Shown here one piece after another: positions 6,799 to 12,675 of a DNA stretch of 12,675 bases. The stretch is from the NCBI GenBank assembly GCA_040380855.1, contig JBEIIG010000092.1:1-12675 (forward strand), in the 5' to 3' direction. Every line of letters begins with the position of its first letter. Within the stretch, counting starts at the first letter, position 1. Below the pieces are notes generated by a model. That model did not search any database. It saw nothing but the letters and a program-made list of their open reading frames with translations, and was not told where the DNA came from. The position numbers and the translations under genes are program-made. This DNA is from VFMC01 sp040380855. GTDB taxonomy: Bacteria > Actinomycetota > Acidimicrobiia > Acidimicrobiales > Ilumatobacteraceae.

Positions 6799-7599
6799 TC
6801 AGTCGAGGCCGTCGAGGAAGGCAGCGAGTTCGCTGGGCGGCATCGCCACCTCGTGGCGCGGCTCGGGGTAGGCGCCCGTCACCACGTCGTCGCGCAGTTC
6901 GCGGAACGCTGCCACGCGCTCGCCCTGCAACCGGGCGTACTCGGCAGCGAAGTCGCGGTACACCTTGGCGTGGCGCGGCACATGGCCCTCGTTGTCGCCC
7001 AGCACGTCGGTGCTGAACAGGTACTGCACATGGGCGGCCGTGCCGGCACCCATGCCGATCAGCAACAGATCGGTCCGCTCGGCGATGGCCGCCACCACCT
7101 CGTGGGGCACCACCTCGATCTCCACGCCGATGGCCCCCGCCGCGGCGTAGCGATGGCACCGATCGAGCAGGTCGCGGGCCTCGTCGGCCGTCTTGCCCAC
7201 CGCCCGCATCCCCCCGAACCAGGTGCTGCGATAGGGGATCAGCCCCACATGGCCCACCACCGGGATCATCTCGTTCGCCAACATCTCGACGGTGTCGAAC
7301 CCGAACGGGCAGTAGAGCGCATCGGCACCGGCCAGCATCAACTGCTGCGCCGCACGCATGATCTCGACCGGGCCCGCCACGTCGTACAACGGCAGACCGA
7401 AGGTGATGAACGTGTTGGGCGCCGCAGCACGGATGGCCGCCAGTTTGCCCGGATCGTGACTGGGCCACTGGGTGGCCACGATCATCTCGATCCCCGCCTC
7501 GTCGCACGCCTGCGCCTCGGCGGCGTCGCGCACGTACACCTGGGTGAGCCGACGGGTTCCGCGGCCCGCCAGCAACTCCTTCACCGTCATTCTCGCCAT
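6799..7599 (-). CDS. panB: Divergent PanB-family protein (ketopantoate hydroxymethyltransferase-like)
   Basis: TIM-barrel protein of the PanB family; classical PanB adds a hydroxymethyl group to 2-oxoisovalerate for pantothenate synthesis. The 266 residues fit the family. Clear family segments are IPVVGHVGLIP (112-122), FGGMRAVGKTADE (128-140), GVEIEVVPHE (158-167, keeping the catalytic-type Glu162), IGMGAG (181-186) and PRHAKVYRDF (208-217). The places that hold metal-binding acids in classical PanB look changed: GDS-type reads ATQ (42-44), the DLPFGSY segment reads FGLPLYD, and KLEGG reads YCPFG (96-100). It may therefore be a paralogue with another substrate. The neighbouring coaE supports a CoA-related role. 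The start is uncertain: GTG 7614, ATG 7599 and ATG 7590 are all in frame, and 7599 was chosen as a compromise without a strong ribosome binding site. Confidence 0.8.
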   Translation of the reverse strand: MARMTVKELLAGRGTRRLTQVYVRDAAEAQACDEAGIEMIVATQWPSHDPGKLAAIRAAAPNTFITFGLPLYDVAGPVEIMRAAQQLMLAGADALYCPFGFDTVEMLANEMIPVVGHVGLIPYRSTWFGGMRAVGKTADEARDLLDRCHRYAAAGAIGVEIEVVPHEVVAAIAERTDLLLIGMGAGTAAHVQYLFSTDVLGDNEGHVPRHAKVYRDFAAEYARLQGERVAAFRELRDDVVTGAYPEPRHEVAMPPSELAAFLDGLD

Positions 7600-7620
7600 G
7601 CACCATTGTCGCACGCGCCA

Positions 7621-7647
7621 CTGTGCGTGACGTGTGACCGCGCACAG
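7621..7647. promoter_or_regulatory. Inverted repeat between the flgC-like and panB-like genes
   Basis: CTGTGCG (7621-7627) and CGCACAG (7641-7647) are exact reverse complements around a 13-base spacer, about 20-50 bp upstream of the panB-like start. A second small dyad, CGCCC-gaactg-GGGCG at 7648-7663, lies next to it and just after the flgC-like stop. No T-run follows on the minus strand. This could be an operator or a weak terminator; the role is inferred. Confidence 0.35.
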
Positions 7648-7669
7648 CGCCCGAACTGGGGCGACGCGT

Positions 7670-8086
7670 CTAGGTCCGGCCGATCTCGAGCACCGACTCG
7701 TAGATGTCGCGGGCCGCCTGGATGGTTCGCACGTTGGCCTTCACCTCGAGCACCGACAGTCGCGACTGCACCATCTGGTCGGCCACCTCGACATCGGGTT
7801 GGCGCACCAGGCCCTGCCGGTCGGCGATCGGGTTCGACGGGGCGTACGCCAACCGACCCTGGGCACTGCCGAGCGCGACGCCGGTCACCGCCACGCCACC
7901 GCCGGCCCCTCCGGGAAGATCGCCCGCCAACGGAGCGGTCGTGATCGTGCGCTGCTGGAAGGCCGGCTGCGAGGTGGCCACGACGTTGTCCATGTTGGCC
8001 AGGTTGTCGGCCGCGGCGTCGAGCCGTTTGGTGGCGGCGCGGATGCCCGACAGGCCGGTACTGAACGATGACGAGATACTGGACAC
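7670..8086 (-). CDS. flgC: Orphan FlgC-like flagellar basal-body rod protein
   Basis: Resembles FlgC, a proximal rod component of the bacterial flagellum, in length (138 residues) and in both conserved ends. The N-terminus has the rod-family helix with ADNLANMDN at 26-34 (canonical form ENIANANT). The C-terminus matches the FlgC pattern: YAPSNPIADRQGLVRQPDVEV (81-101), MV at 105-106, then KANVRTIQAARD and LEIGR (133-137). The usual SRAYEAN segment is altered to LSVLEVKAN. The GTG start at 8086 is strongly supported by AAAAGAGG six bases upstream; a longer in-frame start at 8119 is not needed. In most flagellate genomes flgC sits between flgB and fliE. Neither is adjacent here: the neighbours are a PanB-like gene and a divergent oxidoreductase gene. 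Either flagellar genes are scattered in this genome or the protein has been kept for another role. Confidence 0.8.
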   Translation of the reverse strand: MSSISSSFSTGLSGIRAATKRLDAAADNLANMDNVVATSQPAFQQRTITTAPLAGDLPGGAGGGVAVTGVALGSAQGRLAYAPSNPIADRQGLVRQPDVEVADQMVQSRLSVLEVKANVRTIQAARDIYESVLEIGRT

Positions 8087-8092
8087 GGTCGG

Positions 8093-8100
8093 CCTCTTTT
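8093..8100 (-). promoter_or_regulatory. Ribosome binding site of the flgC-like gene
   Basis: AAAAGAGG on the minus strand, ending six bases before the GTG at 8086. It decides the start of the flgC-like gene in favour of 8086 rather than the upstream in-frame ATG at 8119. Confidence 0.7.
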
Positions 8101-8183
8101 CGGCGGTAGGCGACACCACTGACCGTCCGTCGTTGCGGTCCCTCGTGCCGGGGTCTCACCGCCCGATCTGTGACACTGGAGCC

Positions 8184-9062
8184 ATGACCCGCACCCTCAA
8201 GTTCGGCTGGCTCTCGCCCGTGATCGGCAACCGCTGGAGCGACTACGAACCCATCGCCCAGTACCAGGACCAGCACATCTTGCCGACGGCGCTGGCCCAC
8301 TTCGATTCGCTGTGGGTGGCCGACCACTTCTACGGCTTCGATGCCAAGACCGATCCGTTCCTCGAGGCCTTCACCACCCTCACCTGGCTCGCCGCCCGTC
8401 ACCCCGACGTCGAGTTGTGCCACCACGTGCTCGGCCACGGCTACCGCCCACCCGCCCTCACCGCGAAGATGGCCGCCACCTTGCAGGTGCTGTCGGGCGG
8501 GCGGTTCGTGCTGGGCATCGGTGCCGGTTGGCGCGACGACGAGTACCGCGCCTACGGCTACGACTTCCCGTCCACCAAGGTGCGCTTCGAGCAACTCGAG
8601 GAAGTGATCACCATCTGCCGCCTGATGTGGACCGAGGACGAGCCGTCGTTCACCGGCCGGTACTTCCACATCGACGGCGCGGCCGCGCCACCCAGGCCCG
8701 GCCGGGTGCCGCCGGTGTGCATCGGCGCCTCGGGCGAACAGATCGGCCTGCCGTTGGTGGGCCGGCTCGCCGACCGCTGGAACGGCTGGTACCGCAGCGA
8801 CGACGAGTTCGCCCGCAAACTGGGCATCGTGCGCGCCTCGGCCGAACGCGCCGGATGCGACCCCGACGCCATCGAGGTGAGCACCACGCTGGAACGGCCG
8901 CTCCCCGAGAGCGATGCCGACTCGGCGAAGCTGCTCGACGAGATCGCCCACAAGGCCGGCCGTGGTGTGCAACACGTGCTGATGGACTTCGGCAACCCGC
9001 GCAGCACCGAACCCGTGCTGCGGTTCGCCGAACAGGTCATCGCACCCCTCCGAGCCGGCTGA
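8184..9062 (+). CDS. LLM-class (luciferase-like) F420-dependent oxidoreductase
   Basis: Flavin- or F420-dependent TIM-barrel oxidoreductase of the bacterial luciferase-like superfamily, 292 residues. The N-terminal strand FGWLSPV, the segment SLWVADH (42-48), the family signature SGGRFVLGIGAGW (104-116), and the following DDEYRAYGYDFPSTKVRFEQLEE are typical of actinobacterial F420-dependent members. The ATG at 8184 has GGAG very close (two-base gap) and gives the expected N-terminus; the frame is open further upstream but overlaps the divergent flgC-like gene. It shares a 97-bp intergenic region with that gene and converges with the monooxygenase gene downstream. F420 rather than FMN use is inferred from family membership, and the substrate is unknown. 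Confidence 0.92.
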   Translation: MTRTLKFGWLSPVIGNRWSDYEPIAQYQDQHILPTALAHFDSLWVADHFYGFDAKTDPFLEAFTTLTWLAARHPDVELCHHVLGHGYRPPALTAKMAATLQVLSGGRFVLGIGAGWRDDEYRAYGYDFPSTKVRFEQLEEVITICRLMWTEDEPSFTGRYFHIDGAAAPPRPGRVPPVCIGASGEQIGLPLVGRLADRWNGWYRSDDEFARKLGIVRASAERAGCDPDAIEVSTTLERPLPESDADSAKLLDEIAHKAGRGVQHVLMDFGNPRSTEPVLRFAEQVIAPLRAG

Positions 9063-9073
9063 GCCGGGGCGCT

Positions 9074-9087
9074 GGCGAGCGTTCGCC
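9074..9087. terminator. Small hairpin between convergent genes, possible terminator
   Basis: GGCGA and TCGCC pair perfectly around the four-base loop GCGT in the 25-bp gap between the oxidoreductase and monooxygenase stops. The stem is only 5 bp and no T-run follows on either side, so a terminator role is a weak inference from its position. Confidence 0.25.
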
Positions 9088-10893
9088 CTAACTCAGCTCG
9101 AGGCCGGCGAGGCTGCCTTCGTCGCGCCAGTCGGCGAGCACCTTGAAGAACGCGATCGACCCCGCCCCGTAACTGGAGTTGCGGATACTGCGCTCGGCCG
9201 GCTTGCCCTCGTTGTTGTAGTAGCCAGGGGTGCAGTTCTCGAGGAACCGCATGTTGAACTGGGCCATGTCGATGATGCGCTGCACCCAGTCGTCCTCGGC
9301 CTGCTGCGATGCCTCGATCACTTCCACACCCTGCTCGGTGGCGTAGCCGAGGATGTAGGCGAGGTGGCGGCTCTGCTCGTCGAGCAGGTGCGGGAAGTTG
9401 GCCGTGAACCCCGACTGGGTGGGGCTGAAGATGAAGCAGTTCGGGAAACCCCGACTGTGCATGCCGTGCAGCGTCGAGGCGCCCTCGCTCCACTTCTCGG
9501 TGAGCGTCACCCCGTTGCGTCCGTACACCTCGTAGCCCGCCCGGCGGGTGTAGTCGGTGCCCACCTCGAACCCGGTGGCGTAGATGAGGCAGTCGAGTTC
9601 GTACTCGGTGTCGCCCACCACCACGCCGCGTTCGGTGATGCGGTCGACGCCCTTGCCGTCGGTGTCGACCAGGGTGACGTTGGGCCGGTTGTAGGTCTGC
9701 AGGTACTCGTCGTGGAAGCACGGCCGCTTGCAGAACTGGCGGTAGTAGGGCTTCAACAGTTCGGCGGTGACCGGGTCGGCCACCAGCGCATCCACCCGGG
9801 CGCGGATCTGCTCCATCTTCTCGAAGTCGGCCAACTCCATCGTGTTGGCGATGCCGTCGGCGCTGGTGAAGTCGCCGTCGCCTCGGCGGGCGATGACCAG
9901 CAACTTGCCGATGATGTCGGTCCAGCCGTCGCTCACCAGGTCTTCGGGTTCGAGCACACCCGATACGAGGTTGTTGAAGTTCTCCATCCGCCGCTTCTGC
10001 CAGCCGGCCTGCAGCGACTGCGCCCACTCGGGGTCGGTGGCGCGGTTGTCGCGTACGTCGATCGACGACGGGGTGCGCTGGAACACGTACAGGTGCCCCG
10101 CTGCCTCGCCGAGGTGCGGGATGCACTGCACGGCCGTGGCACCGGTTCCGATGATGCCCACCCGCTTGCCCGCCAGCCCGGTGAGCCCGCCGTCGGAGGT
10201 GCCGCCGGTGTAGCCGTAGTCCCAGCGGCTGGTGTGGAACGAGTGCCCGGCGTAGGTCTCGACACCCGGGATGCCCGGCAGCTTCGGGCGATGCAACGGG
10301 CCGTTGGCCATCACCACGTACTGGGCGCGCATCGCATCGCCGCGGTTGGTGTGGATGATCCACCGGCACGCCCGGTCGTCCCACCGCACCTCGGTGACCT
10401 CGGTCTGGAAACAGGCGTTGTCGTAGAGGCGGAAGTGCTCGCCGATGGCCCGGCTGTGGGCGAGGATCTCGGGCGCCCGGGTGTACTTCTCGCGCGGGAC
10501 GTAGCCGATCTCTTCCAGCAGTGGCAGGTAGATGTAGCTCTCGATGTCGCACATCGCGCCCGGGTAGCGGTTCCAGTACCAGGTGCCGCCGAAGTCGCCG
10601 CCCTTTTCGATGATGCGCAGGTCGTTCACGCCCGCCTCGCGCAGGCGGGCACCCGCCAACTGTCCGCCGAAGCCGCCACCGACGATGGCGACGGTGACCT
10701 CGTCGAACAGCGGCTCGCGCTCGATGGGCGCCACGTACGGGTCCTCGAGATAGTGGGCGAAGCGACCAGCGATCTCGACGTACTGCTCGTTGCCGTCGGC
10801 ACGCAGGCGCTTGTCGCGCTCGGCGCGGTAGCGGTCGCGCAGGGCATCCGGGTCGAACGCCGGCACCGTGTTCGGATCGTCGATCGTCGTCAT
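9088..10893 (-). CDS. Flavin-containing Baeyer-Villiger-type monooxygenase
   Basis: NADPH- and FAD-dependent monooxygenase of 601 residues, resembling the type I Baeyer-Villiger group with an N-terminal extension as in the longer cyclic-ketone and phenylacetone-type enzymes. Family members insert oxygen next to a ketone to give esters or lactones. The FAD-binding motif VGGGFGG is at 71-77, followed by the group signature GGDFGGTWYWNRYPGAMCDI (98-117). The fingerprint FxGxxxHxxxW appears as YAGHSFHTSRW at 214-224 with Tyr in first place. The NADPH-binding motif GTGATA is at 249-254, and the late ATGFEVGTDY segment is typical. The ATG at 10893 begins MTTIDDPNTV; only a weak G-rich stretch precedes it. 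It is divergent from the FAD-linked dehydrogenase gene. The substrate is not deducible. Confidence 0.93.
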   Translation of the reverse strand: MTTIDDPNTVPAFDPDALRDRYRAERDKRLRADGNEQYVEIAGRFAHYLEDPYVAPIEREPLFDEVTVAIVGGGFGGQLAGARLREAGVNDLRIIEKGGDFGGTWYWNRYPGAMCDIESYIYLPLLEEIGYVPREKYTRAPEILAHSRAIGEHFRLYDNACFQTEVTEVRWDDRACRWIIHTNRGDAMRAQYVVMANGPLHRPKLPGIPGVETYAGHSFHTSRWDYGYTGGTSDGGLTGLAGKRVGIIGTGATAVQCIPHLGEAAGHLYVFQRTPSSIDVRDNRATDPEWAQSLQAGWQKRRMENFNNLVSGVLEPEDLVSDGWTDIIGKLLVIARRGDGDFTSADGIANTMELADFEKMEQIRARVDALVADPVTAELLKPYYRQFCKRPCFHDEYLQTYNRPNVTLVDTDGKGVDRITERGVVVGDTEYELDCLIYATGFEVGTDYTRRAGYEVYGRNGVTLTEKWSEGASTLHGMHSRGFPNCFIFSPTQSGFTANFPHLLDEQSRHLAYILGYATEQGVEVIEASQQAEDDWVQRIIDMAQFNMRFLENCTPGYYNNEGKPAERSIRNSSYGAGSIAFFKVLADWRDEGSLAGLELS

Positions 10894-10954
10894 CTCACAC
10901 CCCCATGTGTTCGCCCTGTTCTACTACGCCGATCGGCGCCGCCAAGAGGCCGGT
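10894..10954. promoter_or_regulatory. Divergent intergenic region with a small palindrome
   Basis: This 61-bp gap must contain the start signals for both the monooxygenase and the dehydrogenase genes. It contains the perfect palindrome GCCGATCGGC at 10928-10937 and the ribosome binding site of the dehydrogenase (AAGAGG, 10944-10949). No convincing -10/-35 pair is visible. Confidence 0.35.
10944..10949 (+). promoter_or_regulatory. Ribosome binding site of the FAD-linked dehydrogenase
   Basis: AAGAGG lies five bases before the GTG at 10955 and favours that codon over the in-frame ATG at 10973, which has no good upstream purine run. Confidence 0.6.
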
Positions 10955-12361
10955 GTGCGAATCTGTGCGGCGATGGCCGACGATCTGCTCCGTGCGCTCG
11001 GGCACGCCGTGGGCGCCGAGCGGGTGGTCACCGACCCGGCCTTGCGGGCCGCGCACGAGACCGACTGGACCGGTCGGTTCCACGGTGCGGCCGCCGCCGT
11101 GGTGCGACCGGGCAGCGTTGCCGAGGTGGCCGCCGTCGTCGCCGTGTGCCGGGCACATCAGGTGGGCCTCGTCGTCCAGGGCGGCAACACGGGCCTGGTG
11201 GGGGCCAGCGTGCCGCGCAACGGCGAGGTGGTGCTCGACCTGCGTCGCTTCGACACGGTCGAGCCGGTCGACGTGGCCGCCCGCCAGGTGACGGTGGGCG
11301 CCGGTGTGCGCCTGGCCGACCTCCAGCGCGCCGCCGCTGCTGCCGGGCTGCGCTACGCCGTCGACTTCGGGGCACGCGACACCGCCACCGTCGGCGGCTC
11401 GATCGCCACGAACGCCGGCGGCATCAACCTGCTTCGTTTCGGCGGCACGCGCGAGCAGGTGGTGGGCATCGAAGCCGTGCTCGGCACCGGCGCCACGGTG
11501 AGCCGACTGGGCGGGCTGCTGAAGGACAACACCGGCTACCACCTGCCCAGCCTGCTGTGCGGGAGCGAGGGCACCCTGGGCGTGATCACCCGCGCCCGAC
11601 TGCGCCTGGTGCCACGCCACGCCGAACGTGTGACGGCCCTGGTGGGGCTGGGCAGCATCGACGAAGCGGTCGCTGCGGTGGTTGCAGTTCGCGACCGGGT
11701 GGAGTCGCTGGAAGCGGCCGAGATCGTGCTGGCCGAGGGCATCGAACTGGTGTGCCGCAGCTTCGGGTGGCCATCGCCGCTCGAACGGTCGTGGCCGGCG
11801 TACCTTCTGTTCGAAGCCGCCGCCGACCACGACCCCGCCGACGAACTCGCCGCCGCGCTCGCCGACGTGCCCGGAGTCGGCGACATGGCCGTGGCCACCA
11901 AGGCCGACGGCGCAACACGTCGCGACGCGCTGTGGCGCTACCGCGAGCACCACACCCTTGCGCTGCGCGGGTTCGGGCCGACGGTGAAACTCGACGTCAC
12001 CGTGCCGCTCGACGCCATCAGCCCGTTCATGGCCGATCTGCCTTCGGTGGTTCGCGCCGTCGAGCCCGCTGCGCACACGTGGCTGTTCGGCCACGTGGCC
12101 GACGGCAACCTGCACGTGAACATCACCGGGCACCGCGTCGACGATGCCGCCCAGGTGCACGCGCTCGAGGGCGCCGTGCTGGAACGCGTCGTCGCGCTGG
12201 GCGGCTGCATCAGCGCCGAGCACGGCATCGGCGTGCTGAAGGCGCCCTGGCTGCACCTCGACCGCAGCCCCGACGAGATCGCCACGATGCGCGCCATCAA
12301 GCGCGCGCTCGACCCCGATGGTGTGTTGAACCCCGGCGTGCTGTTCGAGGAGGAACGATGA
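10955..12361 (+). CDS. FAD-linked D-2-hydroxyacid dehydrogenase (D-2-hydroxyglutarate / D-lactate dehydrogenase family)
   Basis: Flavoprotein of the GlcD/D2HGDH group that oxidises D-2-hydroxy acids to 2-oxo acids; 468 residues. The FAD-binding PCMH domain shows GGNTGLVGASVP (76-87), GARDTATVGGSIATNAGG (139-156) and CGSEGTLGVIT (202-212). The C-terminal domain has KLDV (345-348), FGHVADGNLHVNI (378-390) and AEHGIG (421-426). His380, His387, Glu422 and His423 correspond to the metal-site residues known in D-2-hydroxyglutarate dehydrogenases. GTG 10955 is preferred because AAGAGG lies five bases upstream; ATG 10973 would shorten the protein by six residues. The stop overlaps the next start as ATGA, so it is co-expressed with the acyl-CoA dehydrogenase. 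No 4Fe-4S domain is fused. Which hydroxy acid is used remains open. Confidence 0.93.
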   Translation: MRICAAMADDLLRALGHAVGAERVVTDPALRAAHETDWTGRFHGAAAAVVRPGSVAEVAAVVAVCRAHQVGLVVQGGNTGLVGASVPRNGEVVLDLRRFDTVEPVDVAARQVTVGAGVRLADLQRAAAAAGLRYAVDFGARDTATVGGSIATNAGGINLLRFGGTREQVVGIEAVLGTGATVSRLGGLLKDNTGYHLPSLLCGSEGTLGVITRARLRLVPRHAERVTALVGLGSIDEAVAAVVAVRDRVESLEAAEIVLAEGIELVCRSFGWPSPLERSWPAYLLFEAAADHDPADELAAALADVPGVGDMAVATKADGATRRDALWRYREHHTLALRGFGPTVKLDVTVPLDAISPFMADLPSVVRAVEPAAHTWLFGHVADGNLHVNITGHRVDDAAQVHALEGAVLERVVALGGCISAEHGIGVLKAPWLHLDRSPDEIATMRAIKRALDPDGVLNPGVLFEEER

Positions 12362-12675
12362 CCGACGACCGACTTGGCGGCCAGCCCGGCGAGTACCGCG
12401 ACGTGCGCGACGCCGTCGCTCAGTTGTGCGCCCGCTACCCCGACGAGTATTGGGCCGAGTGCGAGGCCGACCACCGCTTCCCGTGGGACTTCTACCGGAC
12501 CATGGCCGAGGCCGGGTGGATCGGCGTGGCCATTCCCGAGCAGTACGGCGGCGGTGGGCAGGGCATCGGCATGGCGGCCGCCGTACTCGAGGAGGTGGCC
12601 GCCTCCGGCGCGTGCATGAACGGGGCCTCGGCCGTACATCTGTCGATCTTCGGCATGCACCCGGTGGTGATGCAC
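12358..12675 (+). CDS. Acyl-CoA dehydrogenase, N-terminal part (cut by window end)
   Basis: Only the first 106 codons are present, with no stop before the edge. They match the helical N-terminal domain of FAD-dependent acyl-CoA dehydrogenases: PWDFYRTMAEAGWIGVAIPEQYGGGG at about 42-67, then a helix with LEEVAASGACMNGA. The catalytic Glu and FAD-binding parts lie outside the window. The ATG overlaps the stop of the preceding dehydrogenase by 4 bp and is preceded by GAGGAGG with a four-base gap, so the two are translationally coupled. The pair suggests breakdown of an acyl-CoA with a hydroxy-acid intermediate or product, which is inference. Confidence 0.88.
   Translation, partial: MTDDRLGGQPGEYRDVRDAVAQLCARYPDEYWAECEADHRFPWDFYRTMAEAGWIGVAIPEQYGGGGQGIGMAAAVLEEVAASGACMNGASAVHLSIFGMHPVVMH

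Noticed and set aside
6430..7944. 504-residue plus-strand frame
   Set aside because: Spans coaE, the panB-like gene and part of the flgC-like gene in antisense; no domain and an irregular composition.
8133..8138. TTGCGG as a -35 box for the luciferase-like gene
   Set aside because: No matching -10 box at the right distance.
8558..10552. 664-residue minus-strand frame
   Set aside because: Out-of-frame Arg/His-rich reading of the monooxygenase gene that continues antisense to the oxidoreductase gene.
10928..10937. Palindrome GCCGATCGGC as a defined operator
   Set aside because: A 10-bp GC-rich palindrome is expected several times in a window of this size and base composition, so it is mentioned only as part of the intergenic region.
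10895..12256. 453-residue minus-strand frame
   Set aside because: Antisense to the FAD-linked dehydrogenase, whose motifs are unambiguous; His/Gly/Ala/Val-rich composition of a shadow.

Overview
This is a very GC-rich bacterial window. Third codon positions are almost all G or C, GTG starts are common, and same-strand neighbours overlap by 4 bp (GTGA or ATGA). An F420-type luciferase-like oxidoreductase, a Baeyer-Villiger monooxygenase and an acyl-CoA dehydrogenase/FAD oxidase pair suggest a heterotrophic actinobacterium. Acidimicrobiia (Ilumatobacter-like) is my best guess, but this is inference because no marker gene is present. I see no rRNA, tRNA, CRISPR array, insertion sequence or prophage gene.

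Layout. (1) Positions 1-3243, minus strand: a translationally coupled pair, a 12-helix MFS transporter followed by a P-type cation ATPase that runs off the left edge. (2) 3294-4067, plus: a YgiD-type extradiol dioxygenase, divergent from the transporter. (3) 4068-4432: a 365-bp stretch without an obvious conserved gene. It holds a possible small cysteine-containing minus-strand ORF, two GGTGAGA repeats 11 bp apart, and a perfect 8-bp inverted repeat around GCAA. (4) 4433-6151, plus: a GH13 alpha-glucosidase. (5) 6174-8086, minus: coaE, a PanB-family gene just upstream of it, and then an isolated FlgC-like flagellar rod gene. (6) 8184-9062, plus: the luciferase-like oxidoreductase. (7) 9088-10893, minus: a flavin monooxygenase of the Baeyer-Villiger class. 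(8) 10955 to the right edge, plus: an FAD-linked D-2-hydroxyacid dehydrogenase overlapping an acyl-CoA dehydrogenase that is cut by the window end.

How the genes fit together. Most units are ordinary metabolism and transport. PanB-family plus CoaE suggests a coenzyme A unit, but the PanB-like protein appears to lack the usual metal-binding acidic residues, so its reaction is open. The right end looks like an oxidative catabolism cluster. I found no convincing multi-gene novel system. The points most worth following up are the GNRA-capped hairpin before the glucosidase gene, the small ORF beside it, the altered PanB-like enzyme, and the orphan FlgC-like protein.
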